Assembly (NCBI GenBank): GCA_030998225.1
Contig: JAPYXD010000684.1
Span: forward strand, 1,552,501 to 1,616,500
From: Diplolepis rosae
Lineage: Eukaryota > Arthropoda > Insecta > Hymenoptera > Diplolepididae
Direction of reading: 5' to 3'
DNA length: 64,000 nt
Positions 11,130 to 23,140 of the stretch are shown piece by piece. The position numbers and the translations under genes were made by a program. How positions within the stretch are numbered: position 1 is the first letter of the stretch; each line of letters begins with the position of its first letter. The notes beneath the pieces were generated by a model. It was not told the DNA's origin and made no database searches. It saw nothing but the letters and a program-made list of their open reading frames with translations.

Positions 11130-12510
11130 AACTTTTTCTCGAGTGGACTATCAAAATTTTTTATTGTATCTGCAAGATTTTAGAATATTTAAGACCATGG
11201 ATCAACTTGACCACATAACTTTAGTGATTGTAAGTACAGTAATTGACAGACATAAAAAAGGCAAGGAAGTCTGCTTGTAACGAAAATATATTGTAGTTAT
11301 TTTTTTCAATAATTCTCATTATTATAGAATGATTTGAGGGGAAACTGAAATTCTTTTTATGATAACGTTGCCTTATTAAATCTATACCCTTAAAAGTATT
11401 GATAACAGTATTAAAAAGAATGATCAGTTTTAAGTCTTCATATAGTTTAATACAAAGTGTTATTTTTAAGTTGTCGGTACTTTATTTATCGATTATACTG
11501 TCCAAAAAATAAGAATAAGTTTCGAAATATGTGGAATAGTTATTACTCTAAAGAATATTTTAGGTATTGAGTTTGGTTTCGGCGTTTGATTCATTGTAAC
11601 TGATATCAGGTTTTGATGATTCTATTTTAATGGCATAATTGGTATTGAAAGTTCACGTTGTTGAATGCAAAGTTTCACAATACTGATAATAATCTGATTA
11701 TTGATTTAAGAGTATACTTCAAAGAAGTATAAAAATTTTTGGGTTTGAACTTTCAAATTGTATGTGATTAGAAGTATAGATTAAATGAAAAATTCTCTGA
11801 GCATAAAATTTCGTTGTAATATGCTATCTATTGCATCTGGTATTGAATATAAATTGCAGTATTATCAGTGCATTATTAGTATTAAGAGCTCACATGTTCT
11901 GTTGCATAGATTTTCATTGTATGTACGCAGTAGGCAAATGTGTCTGGATAACAGAGGGACACCCTGAGAAATGATATTTGATTTTTTTCTCATATTCAAG
12001 GTACGTTTTGAGGTTTAGAGTTTAAGGAAATCATTAAAGTGTTTTGTGTTTGCAACATGTTTTAAAAATAACAAAAATTGACATTTCATTTTTTTAGAAC
12101 TACTCCCTGGTAGCCTAAGACACTTTTGTCTACTGAGTACTTTATTTCACTTGTTAATTAGTAATGTATACGCAGTAAAAAAAATAGGAGAAGTTCGTGA
12201 TTAAAAAGTAAGGTCTTGAGATGAACTGACTTCAAAGCGTGATGCTCTTAGAAAAAGTTCTTGTTCATAAGAAGTTTCAGTTATTAGGATTAAAATAAGT
12301 TTATTTAATTAACCTCAGTATTTTTGGCACATGTGGATGCACAGTAAAGAATCAGTAAGCAAAAAAATGGTACACGCATAATGTTTTTGTAGTGTGCATG
12401 ATTTATTAGTTGGTCTTGAATCAAAATAACAGTATCACAACTGATTTATTAGTATTATGCATTTACGTTGTATTATGTTAGTTATTTAATTTTAGTTATT
12501 TTATTTCAAA
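11130..12510. other. AT-rich non-coding DNA
   Basis: I find no gene, RNA or clear repeat. The short open frames here (for example 11785-11967) look like chance. Confidence 0.5.
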
Positions 12511-12512
12511 AA

Positions 12513-12905
12513 TATTTCTCGGACATTTAAAATCCGGTCACGTTCTCGTGACTGTGACCGTCATTTTAAGACAACTTGAGAATTTACAGAGAATTTAAGG
12601 GAATTTTACCATACCTTCGCCAATAGTTTCTTTATCATTAAACCTTATAATATTGTAAATTCATTTCCAAACTCTATGAATTGCAATAGTGAAGGTTTCA
12701 TAAAAATAAACTACGAAAAATGTCAAGTTTTATCGGAATTCAATATCAAAAAAAAATTTTTTATAGCCATTACATTAAATTCAAACATAAAGAACAAGTA
12801 ATTCAAGTTTTCTTCGCACAAATTACGTTTTGATTTAAATAATTGTTTGACAGTTTCGGGACAGTTTATGTACTTTTTTACGTGCTCTATTTGTCGAGTG
12901 GCATG
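12513..12905 (+). repeat. MITE-like repeat family, copy 1 (no left terminus)
   Basis: Begins TTTCTCGGACATTTAAAA and continues collinear with copies at 13634 and 20937 up to GTGCTCTATTTGT. Small differences (A-run lengths, point changes) separate the copies. The terminal GAGTTCTAAA seen in the other two is absent. Confidence 0.8.
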
Positions 12906-13317
12906 CTTTCGGCAAAGATATTATAATTGCTTTCGGCAAACATATTATAAACCTAGATGCGGCGAGTGGCCTCGGAGTGGGAGAACGATATATATAGAAC
13001 ATCACTCTTTCTTGGGTATCGAGGTGCTGCCCTCTTCACAACTTTCAGCCGTTTCCATGGCGACGCGTGTTTCTCGCAGTGTCTTCTGAATTCGAAAACA
13101 CGGAGATGCTCGAAAATCTTCGGGAGACTTCGGCTCTCTCCTTATTTCGTCTATATATAGCATTTACGAAATAAAGTAAAAGCAAGCGTTCCCTAACTTT
13201 CTGAGTTTCTGCGATTTCTTCGATTCGATGTCTCATGCATCTCGTCGTCTGCTCGCCCGGTGACTTCTGTTTACAAAATTTGTAAAAAGTCTTAAATAAT
13301 GTTGACAGAGATTGAGT

Positions 13318-13560
13318 CAGAGATGAGTTAGGAGATTGCTAAAGTAATGTATTTAATTTCGAGTGATTTTCCGCAGCGCGCCCTATTGCAAAATGCTCTT
13401 GGGAACTAAAATGAAAGGTTCATGCTACTACTTGAAGGGTAAAACAGAGTTACTGTTTATCACTTTTGCAGCGCCCCCAATTGCGTAAAGCTTTTTCCGT
13501 GCCTTTTTTGAACTAAAATTAAAGGTCTGCACTGCTACAATAATATGTGGGAGCACACAC
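13318..13560 (+). repeat. Dispersed repeat with two GCGC-rich submotifs, copy 1
   Basis: Carries GCGCGCCC...AACTAAAATGAAAGG and later GCAGCGCCCCC...AACTAAAATTAAAGG. An inverted copy lies at 21828-22075 and a partial inverted one at 9925-9972. The inverted pair brackets about 8.3 kb of other transposons, but whether they were ever termini of one element is not clear. Confidence 0.75.
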
Positions 13561-13633
13561 AATCACCACACAATGAAGCGCGTTATGTCAGTGTTTCCCC
13601 ACTAACTCTCTTCGATTTTACGCTGTCTGTTGT

Positions 13634-14013
13634 CTAGAGTTCTAAATTTCTCGGACATTTAAAATCTGGTCAAGTTCTCGTGACTGTGACCGTCATTTTA
13701 AGACAACTTGAGAATTTACAGAGAATTTAAGAGAATTTTACCTTCACCAATATTTTCTTTATCATTAAACCTTATAATATTGTAAATTTATTTCCAAACT
13801 CTATGAATTGAAATAGTGAAGGTTTCATAAAAATAAACTGCGAAAAATGTCAAGTTTTATCGGAATTCAATATCAAAATTTTTTTATAGCCATTATATTA
13901 AATTCAAACATAAAGAACAAGTAATTCAAGTTTTCTTCGCATAAATTACGCTTTGATTTAAATAATTGTTTGAGTTTCGGGACAGTCTATGCACTTTTTT
14001 ATGTGCTATACTA
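13634..14013 (+). repeat. MITE-like repeat family, copy 2 (right part lost)
   Basis: Starts with TA then GAGTTCTAAATTTCTCGG, as in copy 3, and follows it to about GTGCTATACT, where P-like sequence takes over. The join suggests that the P-like element or a rearrangement removed its right half. Confidence 0.8.
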
Positions 14014-14164
14014 AAATCCATTTAGTATTTCTTTAGCTTCTTTAATCTCAGAAAATTTAACTGAACAAGATAAAAGTATTTTATTCAGTATGAAATTTCG
14101 AATGGAATATTATCAATACTTTATAAAAAGTTCACTAATTTTTTGTTCCTTTCCTTTTGTTTAG

Positions 14165-14888
14165 AGATTTTTTGGCACTATCAGATTAGCTGGAGGAACA
14201 AATGATCATCCTTTTACACCAACCTTCTTGCAAATATACAAGGTATTAGCTGCCTTTAGTATTTTGAAACCTGCAAAGCTTTGAAATTGTAGTACTTTCG
14301 ATGACAACCCTCCACAGCCCTTAATAACAATTTCAAAATTGAAAGAATTACATCAGTCGAATAGTAAAAGCGCAATTCAAGAAATTCGAGAAAAGTTGAA
14401 AGCTATAATCGATTGTGAAGACACTGATTTTAGTGATTTTGTAGATGCAGTAGCGCACGATTATGCTTTACCAGCTGTTAGAGATTGTTTGATTTTTACA
14501 CAACTGGTCGTATAACACTGCTTACATTAAACTGCACACTCAGTGTTCGACATGCTTAAATGCATTTTTGACTACTTCTGAAATTAATGCAGATACAATA
14601 ACTTTTTCTTGTGATCAGTTACCTGAAAGTTTGAGTAGATTTGCAAAAATAAATAAAGATTTCATACATCCAAATGTTAAGTTATACAAGCTTATCACGG
14701 TTGTCGAATATCTATTTAACAAACATTGCCGGTCTAACAATTCTTTTGATCTAATTCTAGACGATTTAATTTCATCTGAAACAAAATTTAGTTTTCAATG
14801 CAAAGAACATGCCAATGAAGCTGTGGAGATGTTAGCATATATAATTCAATTATATCTTCAAATACGGATGAGACAATTCGTAAGATAG
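14165..14888 (+). pseudogene. P-element-like transposase fragment, copy 1
   Basis: After a TTTAG acceptor the frame reads FFGTIRLAGGTNDHP, the conserved 'FF-x-IR-x-GG' region of P/THAP9-type transposases. The C-terminal domain follows (YIKQHTQCSTCLNAF, then ...FIHPNVKLYKLITVVEYLF at 14568-14888). Lesions are a TGA where copy 2 has GGA (near 14281), two extra bases at about 14513 relative to copy 2, and a frame jump shared with copy 2. The surrounding 14026-15030 is collinear with 52270-53250. Confidence 0.75.
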
Positions 14889-15030
14889 AAAATGGCTGAG
14901 ATTAAAAAAGTTAGAGTCTTGAAGAAAAAAGCAGCCAAGCTTTGCGACACTTAACTAGTCATTATCGATCTTTACCTGTTAAAAATTTAAAATATGTTAA
15001 AAATATGTACTAGCAAAATTTTTGGGCTAT

Positions 15031-16820
15031 TCAGTATTTCAAGAAACAAATTTGATTGAATTTAATAACGTATGGAAAAGTATAAACTTTGGTTAGATTA
15101 ATTAAGTATTAGCACTAAGCCCAGAACGTGCGAGATGGCTCCCTGGTGAGCAATGAAGGAGTTAGCTTAATCCGCCATCTTGCGGTCCGATCAAGTATTT
15201 GCTTGGGGGGAAATATAATCCATTTTTCGCAACTGTGCAGAGGGCGTAAGGAACAAAAGTAGGACATAAGGAACGAAAGTAGGACTTAAGGAAGAAAATA
15301 GATACAATATGAACATGCTGGTCGTAAATGGACAACTTTACGGCCGCTCTACAGGGGCTCGAAGTACTACTTTAGTGCCTGTTTTGCAAAAAGTAAATAT
15401 TCTTTTCCCGGCGAACGCAGTTAATAGAAAAATTTGATTTAAAACCTACTGCCTGAACCCAAAATAATTTAAATATATTATATACATATATTGTATATTT
15501 AAATTATATATATAAGAATTACTTACCCTTACAAAAGCTCCGTTTAACATAATAAAACTTTATTTCTGACAGAGTATTCCTTTACATATTGGTGAGACTG
15601 ATATTTAATTATAAAAAGTTAAGTGGAGCTCTTTAAAATTTGATTCTTATAAATATTACATTTTTTATTTGCTTCAATCCATTAGGGTTCAAAGAGTAAA
15701 TAACTTGTTAATATTTTCACTATACTTTTGACAGTCATCCTTTTAATATTTTTCAATATTGTTTATCTCTATACTGATATAAGAATTTTAAGCAATTAAT
15801 AGTTTTGTAAAGTTTTAATAAAAAAACTTGTAGTTATATTAATAAGTTTTCCTCTCAAAGTTGTGGTTTTTATTATTTCATATATATGCTCTATTTTCAT
15901 TGAAAATATTATAAATATTTCATATTTAATTTAATAAAAATTTAAGAAAGTACTAATGAAAAAAAAAAATTTAATATGAATAGACTGTTATTATAAATTA
16001 CAAATTTTTTAGTTTTCATGCTTCTTCACGAAAATGTCATTAAAATAAATGTTGACTAACTGAATAAATGTATAATAAATATAATTAGTATTATTCAAAA
16101 TTTGCAATATTTTAAATCAATTGAAAAATGAAACACGAAATTTCAAAATTTAAAACCACTTGAGACTTGAGAATGATATATATATTTTTTAAACCTAACT
16201 CCACTTTTCTTATGTAATATTTTGAATATATAACAACTTTATAGACCTCCAGTAACTTATCATATATTGTCTGTAGATTACACACTCGAAAACATCCTGT
16301 AAAATGTCCTGAAAGTAATTAACATATCATATTTCAAGACTTCAAACGTCAATGTTTTCAAGCCTTTGTTGGAGTTGTCAAATTTTGTAAACAAAAGTGA
16401 CAGAATACGACCCCAACCTCCAAATCTTGAAATCTTGAAATCTTGAAATTAGCCAAGCCGGCGAAAAAATACATGTTACAATCGTACATCCTCGGCAATT
16501 CTCGACTTTCGACGAACCAACAGTACCGAACCCAAGAGCCGAAGCGAAGCCGAGAGAAAACGAAGAAGCAGTGGCAATCATCCAATTCTCTATTTGCAAG
16601 CGTGCTAACAAGCGATGGAGCGGGGATACATCGACACGCCACGTTTATATGTGTTGCTTACACGCGGGAACGTGGTGGGAGAAAAAATCTTACGCATTCT
16701 GGGATCACTGCGCCAGCGTACGCAGTGGATAATTTAGGCGTTAAAGGAGGCTGTTTCATATTTCCGAGAAATTAAAATACACATGAAAATCTAAATTTTG
16801 TTTTAATTAAAAGAATATAG
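15031..16820. other. Non-coding DNA with a small minisatellite
   Basis: 15247-15305 holds three copies of a ~20-bp unit (TAAGGAACAAAAGTAGGACA). 15400-16340 is AT-rich. 16424-16449 repeats ATCTTGAA three times. 16460-16760 is GC-richer and lies just upstream of a THAP gene, so it may hold its promoter or the end of that transposon; no ORF there is convincing. Confidence 0.5.
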
Positions 16821-16825
16821 CTAAA

Positions 16826-18287
16826 ATGAGCCACCGAAGTTGTTATGTTGTGAATTGTAAAAATACAAGCAGGAAAAGTGAGTGTAAATTTTACAAATTT
16901 CCAACGTCTAAATGGAAAATAAACCAAAGGAATAAGTGGGCAGCTGCAGTAAGAAGGCAAAAGTAAGTAGTACCATAACCTTAATTTCGGTAATAGCAAT
17001 AACAACGAGATTAGCAAACTTTTAGGAATTCGTAAGTTTAGTTTAAAAAAACATACATTTTTTAAATCAGTAGTTAAAAATTGTGATTTCAAGTGACTTA
17101 AAAATTTTGAAAATTATATATTTAGCAAAAAGAAATTCATGCAATACGTTTTGAATTTTTTTGATCAAAATGAGAATTTTTTTTCTCTCTGCCACATCCA
17201 CTATTGCACGAAGTTGCTTTGTCCATTTAATATAAACAAATTAATTAATAATATATGATTATTTTTCATATAGTGTTGATGGATCACCGTGGGTTCCCAA
17301 GCCATATGATTGTATTTGTAGTGATCATTTTATTGGAGGCGAAAAATCCGAAGAAGAGTCAAGTCCTAGCTACATTCCTACGATATTTCCTTCAATCTAC
17401 AAGTCTAAAAAAATTAATGAATATTCTGCTACAAACAGGTAATTAATTATAAGTGACGAGAAATGAGTCCATTGTTTTTTATATTATAAGCGGCAGTATT
17501 AGTAATTGTGGGGATAAGATTTATACAATGAGTCCTATAAATTTTTTTCCAAAAAATTAATAATTAAAATCTAATTTAATTACGTGGCCATCAAAAATAT
17601 TACATTGAAATTATATTATCATGATTCTTTCAGGTACACGCGTTTAAAGAACCGCCAGATGAATAAAAAATTATCATCAGCATCAAATTCTGAGCCACAA
17701 GTTGGTGAATTACTTCAAATTATGGCAGAAAATCTTCCAATTACAGAGCAGAAAGTTGATCAAGAATGCCAAGTAAATTTCTACTCCAACTCTGATGTAA
17801 ATTCACAAAGATTTATTTATAATCGATATGTCAAAGATGAAGTATGTCATGCTGCAATTCAAACAGAAATTATAGAAGATACTCGACCAGTGAAAGTTGA
17901 TTATAATAAAGAAAAATTTGCAAGCAAAAGATGTGGGACTCATACAATATGTGATCATCAAGAAACTCAAACCGAGAATCCACAATTTACTGGATTTTTA
18001 TCGATAACAAAAAATCATGAGTTAATTGATCTTGCAGGTGTAACTTTCGAAAATTTCGAATTTTTATTAGAAAGAGTGAAGACGCCTGAAAAATGCATAG
18101 TTCCAAAAAAAGATAGATTGCTTATATTCTTAATGAAAATGAAAACAGGCTTAACATTCTCAGCATTGAGTCTATTATTTAGTGTTTATAGATCAACGAT
18201 TTCAAGAATTTTTTTCGAAATTTTGCAAAAGATAGCTGGTGCGACTAGAAATTTGGTATTTTGGCCAGATATTGACGCTGTGCAGGT
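16826..18287 (+). CDS. THAP zinc-finger + HTH_Tnp_4 protein, transposase-derived, truncated
   Basis: Three exons with consistent phases: 16826-16962 (donor GTAAGT), 17274-17438 and 17634-18287. Exon 1 gives MSHRSCYVVNC...FYKFP...W, and exon 2 gives CSDHFIGG...SYIPTIFP. Together these form a C2CH THAP DNA-binding domain of about 90 residues. Exon 3 adds a hydrophilic linker and, near its end, an HTH_Tnp_4-like helix-turn-helix (GLTFSALSLLFSVYRSTISRIFFE, then LVFWPD). This architecture is typical of THAP-bearing DDE_Tnp_4/ISL2EU-type transposases. The frame is clean up to DAVQ at 18287 but the DDE nuclease is missing; an ISL2EU-like element begins 40 bp downstream. Confidence 0.75.
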
Positions 18288-18487
18288 TTTTTTATTGATA
18301 ATAAACATTTTTATAACTAAGCCCCATAGATCTTTTTACCTATCGGAAAGTTTAGTACGCATGCGCTAAATATATATATGCACTTCCTGTTTTGGCGATC
18401 ATTTTTGCTTGCTGTACGCAGTGAAAATTGTTTTTATTAATTTTTAAATGGAAATAGCGAGGCTTCATCAATTTTTTCCGAGTTAAA

Positions 18488-19480
18488 ATGAATTCAAATA
18501 AAATAAAAAATAAGGGAGCATGTATGCGCTGCATGTACGGTTTTTGTAAAAGTGATAGTCGTACTAAAGCATATAGAGAACATAAACTCTTTTACTTCAT
18601 ACGATTTCCAAGACCATGTTTACAGTATAGAAAAGGACGTATTGAAAAGAAAGAATTAAAGAAATACCTTAAAGAATGCAATGATTGTTTAAAATGTAAA
18701 AATTGGGTAGAATCATGTGGTCTTTCAGATGATAAATTCAACTGTATTGATAAAGTTTCTTGGAGACATTATATATGTTCCTTACATTTTGTGGGTGAAA
18801 GTGGGCCGACTGACGAATTTTCAGATCCTATCATGATTTCAGCAAAAGTTTCAAAACCTATGGTAAGAAAACTGTTTACACAACAAGTATTATTCATTGT
18901 GTATTACATTATCAATTTGCAAAGCTTCAATTTTTTTGATTTTTTAAAACTGGAGTTTATAAGTATGTAAAAAATATATATGTAAGGTATATTTCGATTT
19001 ACTATGATTTGTTCCAAAAACTTATGCATTGTATTTTGTGATTATCGTGCGTTTTAAAATATAAGTAATATTTATATTTCTTTCCAGAAAGAAAAAATAG
19101 TAAGAAGGAATATCCAAGAAAAATATGAAAATAGGGAGAAAATTCATGAAAAGCAAACACAAAAAAATGACGAGGATTCCATTAGTTTATTGACGCAAAA
19201 TAATGTAAGTGTGTGTATTTGAATAATTAAATGAAGTACTAAAGAAAGACTAATTTTCATATAATACACATACATATTTTTCTACTTATTGTAATTTTCT
19301 AATAATGTAATATGTATATAATATTTTATAGAAAATTGCGGAGGCAACTATGGAGAACGTGAATGAGGAGCAGAATTTTCTTGATTCTTTCAAGGATTCA
19401 AGTATGGTTGATAAAGAAGTGCAAACGGACTGCACATCGCTTTTTGGCATGGGAATTGGTACAGAAGCTTATAAAGGAAT
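18488..19480 (+). pseudogene. THAP-domain transposase, 5' part
   Basis: Exon 1 at 18488-18862 (125 codons), exon 2 at 19088-19204, exon 3 from 19332; all junctions are GT-AG and in phase. Exon 1 encodes a divergent THAP-like finger (YGFCK...FIRFP...CKNWVESCG...YICSLHFVGESGPT). The later exons are charged and contain KEVQTDC. The gene breaks off near 19480 before any nuclease domain, at the same point where the opposing ORF breaks off. Confidence 0.6.
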
Positions 19481-19988
19481 TAATATGCATAACAAAAACA
19501 TTATATTGATCTTTTCTGTAGGATGCTAATACCAGTGAACGCACACAGTAGTGATTTCCCTCGACAGTCTTTGAATCCTGCATATCAGTAACATGGCCAC
19601 TGGCAAAATATATCCGAACTCGTCGTAAGGGTTTTGCTGTACTGTAGTCTGAATTTTCTACATATAATTTATCTGCGAATATTGTTGCCTCACGAAAGTT
19701 TTTATGCCCTTCTAAAACACAAGTTTCAATTAAATGTTGATATATGCGGCCATAGGAGTAAAATTTTGGAATTTCTGGGCCTGAAAAACGATTCCACTGT
19801 GTTGGAAAATCTGGTGGCTTTGTAGGCAGCTGCGCAATAATATTGCCTCTCAATACATGCTCTTTTAAACTTAACCATGATCCTCCATCAATATTTGGAT
19901 CTATGTCCGTTATTCCTTTTCTCATACATTCCTTCACTCTGTAATTACATTTTAAAATTAATATAACTCCTGACACTATTTCTTTCAT
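19470..19988 (-). pseudogene. Second ORF of the ISL2EU-like element, N-terminal part
   Basis: About 170 residues from ATG 19988: a repeat-like LSLKEHVLRGNIIAQLPTKPP start, then FYSYGRIYQHLIE and RRVRIYFASGHVTDMQ...GNHYCVRSLVLAS. This resembles the N-terminal part of YqaJ/SWIM-type proteins that accompany ISL2EU transposases. The expected SWIM finger and nuclease are absent because the sequence joins the opposing gene at about 19470. The assignment is by remembered pattern only. Confidence 0.45.
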
Positions 19989-20238
19989 ATTATTTAAAGA
20001 TACTTTTGTAATGCATTGTAACGTTTTTTTTTTAAACGCTGTTTTCTTCTATTGTATTCTTTGCTAATTTTGCACCAGGTATCTCATTTTCATTTAATTG
20101 TACAGCAAAAAAAGGCAAACTTGTATTCATTTTGACAACTTATGATCGCAACTTTCATACTGCGCGGAAAGTATCATGGCGAACGCACATGCGCAAATCA
20201 ACTTCCGGTAGCTAGGTAAACTAGTCTATTATAATACA

Positions 20239-20857
20239 TTGAGATAACCAAGTTGACGTCACAGGCCATGTGGTAGGGATAGACTGTAAGTTAGGTTGGT
20301 CTTGGACGAAAGAAATATATGGGAATCCTTGGGAAATTGATGAAACAAAATTTTCTAGCGTAAAAGTAAGTCATAAATTTATTAATAATTATATTTTTCA
20401 AGTGCAAAATTAATTTCCGCCTATTTTGAGTACCTACTTGTCGCTTGTCATTCTTTTAATTTTTTAATATAAAATAAAATGTCATAAATTTGTAGATTAT
20501 GATGACCGTTTGTTTTGAAGGATTTGGAGAATGTGTTGAAAACGAGAACATGCTTATCGATACATTCTTCAAATCCTTCAAAACAAAAATGTCATCATAA
20601 CCTACAAATTTATGAAATTTTATTTTATATTAAAAAATTAAAAGAATGACAAGCGACAAGTAGGTGCTCAAAATAAGCGGAAATGAATTTTTCACTTAAA
20701 AATATAATTATTAATAAATTTATGACTTACTTTTACGCTAGAAAATTTTGTTTCATCAATTTCCCAAGGATTCCCATATATTTCTTTCGTCCAAGACCAA
20801 CCTAACTTACAGTCTATCCCTACCACATGGCCTGTGACGTCAACTTGGTTATCTCAA
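20239..20857. repeat. Near-perfect 619-bp palindrome
   Basis: Arm 20239-20534 (starting TTGAGATAACCAAGTTGACG) is the inverted copy of 20562-20857, around a ~27-nt loop, with only about ten differences. It lies immediately beside the right end of the ISL2EU-like element. It may be a foldback transposon, a recent inverted duplication or an assembly artefact. Confidence 0.93.
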
Positions 20858-20936
20858 TTGTAAAAGCTCTCGAACAGCTTCCTTTAGTTCACTCATACAA
20901 TGGCGCTGCAGTCACGCACAGAGCGTATACTACCTA

Positions 20937-21629
20937 GAGTTCTAAATTTCTCGGATATTTAAAATCCGGTCACGTTCTCGTGCCTGTGACCGTCATTTCA
21001 AGACAACTTGAGAATTTACAGAGAATTTAAGGGAATTTTACCATACCTTCACCAATATTTTCTTTATCATTAAACCTTATAATATTGTAAATTTATTTCC
21101 AAACACTATGAATTGCAATAGTGAAGGTTTCATAAAAATAAACAACGAAAAATGTCAAGTTTTATCGGAATTCAATATCAAAAAATTTTTTTTTATAGCC
21201 ATTATATTAAATTCAAACATAAAGAACAAGTAATTCAAGTTTTCTTCGCACAAATTACGCTTTGATTTAAATAATTGTTTGACAGTTTCGGGACAGTTTA
21301 TGCACTTTTTTAAGTGCTCTATTTGTAAAGTGGCATGCTTTCTGTACATCTGATCACAGTATTTGCACTTGAAAGAAGCGTTATTTTGTTTATCAATAAT
21401 TTAAAAAAAAAAATTCCAAACTATATTCTTTTTTTTCCATTTTTATTGCGCACGTTAGACGAACCTTCAGAACAAAGCATTTATTAAAAACAATTGAAAG
21501 CATGAACCGTTACGGAAAAATATTTTTAAATTCTCATAAATTCTCGAAGAGCAGATTCATCAGAGAAATTCTCAGTCATGTTCCCGTGCTCCCAGACATA
21601 TTCTCGGTCACATAAACTCTTTAGAACTC
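20937..21629 (+). mobile_element. MITE-like element, full copy (copy 3)
   Basis: Bounded by TA on each side (20935-20936, 21630-21631). Ends are GAGTTCTAAA at the left and TTTAGAACTC at the right; weaker subterminal inverted similarity includes TGTGACC and GAGAAT. No transposase. TA flanks suggest mobilisation by a Tc1/mariner or similar enzyme. Confidence 0.75.
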
Positions 21630-21631
21630 TA

Positions 21632-21799
21632 ATTAGGAGGTATTACACCCCTGCATGCAGGCATTATGCATGCAGGTTACCATGGTAACATACAAGAGAG
21701 AAAGAGACTGAAAATTTTCCTATTTCTTTCCCATTAATATGTTACCATGGTAACCTGCATGCATAATTCCTGCATGCAGAGGTGTAATTCCTCCTTAAT
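21632..21799. repeat. Small foldback element
   Basis: Arms 21632-21692 and 21738-21799 are about 62-bp inverted copies with a few changes, each containing CTGCATGCAG and TTACCATGGTAA, themselves palindromes. The loop is about 45 nt. It abuts the right end of the MITE-like element. Confidence 0.9.
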
Positions 21800-21827
21800 A
21801 CTACCGTGGTCTATACTACCGTGGCTC

Positions 21828-22075
21828 CCACATTTATTGTGGCAGCACGGACCTTCAATTTTAGTTCGAAAAAGCTTCACGCTATTGGGGGCGCTGCAAA
21901 AGTGATAAACAGTAGCTCTGTTTTACCCTTTAAGTAGTATCATAGACCTTTCATTTTAGTTCGCAAAAACGAGGTTCTACGTTCTACAGGGCGCGCTGCA
22001 GAAAATCACTCCAAATTAAATACATTACTTTAGCAATCTCTAAACTTATATTTACAGTAATGGCGTGCATTTCTT
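21828..22075 (-). repeat. Dispersed repeat, inverted copy 2
   Basis: Reverse-complement counterpart of 13318-13560, including both AACTAAAAT...AAAGG motifs and the GCGCCCCCAAT block; identity is moderate. Confidence 0.75.
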
Positions 22076-22205
22076 GCCACTCCAGCACACTAGTGGCATG
22101 CTCGAGAAGTTTCGTAACTATTAGCTAGAGTACTAAAATTACCGGCACGGGAGTGAAGTCTCCATGTTAACATGTGGAAACAAAACCCTCCCCCTCCGTA
22201 AATCC

Positions 22206-22458
22206 TGTAGGTATTTGGTATAATAAAATATAACTTTACCAAGTCAGCCAGAGAATGAATAATCACTTTTTAACTCTTTAATAATTACTTTATTAAATAA
22301 CAACAAGTCTGTGACAGAGACTATAAAACTCGTGTCATGATGAGGGAACGACCCGCTACCAACTGTCTAACTTCGAACATGGCCGCCGCTGCGGCATAGA
22401 ATGTGTGCACGTGAGAAGGTGTATTCTCTCTACCAATCACGTGCCGTCGTTCCCTACA
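22206..22458 (-). repeat. 3' LTR of the CsRn1/Kabuki-type element
   Basis: 253 bp, TGTAGG...CCTACA; collinear with 28629-28895 but lacking an 8-bp duplication and differing near its left end. Confidence 0.93.
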
Positions 22459-22461
22459 GTA

Positions 22462-22472
22462 CTCCCCCCCAA
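22462..22472 (-). other. Polypurine tract
   Basis: The minus strand reads TTGGGGGGGAG just inside the 3' LTR, a purine run in the position used to prime plus-strand DNA synthesis. Confidence 0.75.
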
Positions 22473-23140
22473 GCGAGAGTGGTCAATAAGGGTGAGCTCA
22501 TACAAGTTACAAATCATTCGCAGTGAATTCATTTTCATTCATTATCATTCGTCAATTTTCATATAACGTGAAAAGGTTTTGGTAAAAAAACGTTTTGTTA
22601 ACAATAAAAATATGTAAATTTTCGCTGCGCGCAGGTACAATAGTAAATTGTAGACTAGACAAATACAATTACAATAGTTCGTTCGTAGATTAGAAAGGCT
22701 AGGTACTACGTAAAACGTATCGTCGTTACATTTCGCGTAAAACTAGTAACGTAAGGCAGTGACGTGTCTATCGAAGATACAACATACATAAAGACGTGTG
22801 CCTTGTAGATGCGTAATAAGCATAGTTACAATACATAGTCTAGTAAGACAAACAACGAATTTGTACATCTACTGATTTGATGTTTTGGAAATCGCAAAAT
22901 AATTATACTAGTCGCGAAAATTTGTGATCAGGTACTTCAAAAAAATTATTTGATACAAATAATGTGACACGTAAAATTTACGAAAAAGGGTACTGAATTG
23001 GCGTGAAAAATTGTTTGTTAAGCATGGGGTCAGTCGAAGAAAGCATCAAACCAGTGTCTCAGACGTTAGACCTGCTTTGAGCCTTGTTCGGCGTCATCCC
23101 AAACGCAGTAAACACCTTTCAGCCGATTAAAGTACGTACA

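Larger units (their letters stand above)
18328..20227. mobile_element. ISL2EU-like DNA transposon, internally deleted
   Basis: The ends are imperfect inverted repeats of about 40 bp: AGATCTTTTTACC...CGGAAAG at the left, and the complement of AGACTAGTTTACC...CCGGAAG at the right, both followed by a CGCATGCGC-like block. The flanks carry AT/AT (18326-18327, 20228-20229), a plausible 2-bp duplication. Inside, a plus-strand THAP gene and a minus-strand second ORF converge and both stop near 19450-19480, as expected if the middle was deleted. Confidence 0.6.

Noticed and set aside
11785..11967. 60-aa plus-strand ORF
   Set aside because: Chance length for AT-rich DNA; no support.
13318..22075. One ~8.7-kb composite transposon bounded by the inverted repeat pair
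   Set aside because: The pair is imperfect, a third partial copy lies outside at 9925, and no target duplication is visible, so a dispersed repeat is simpler.
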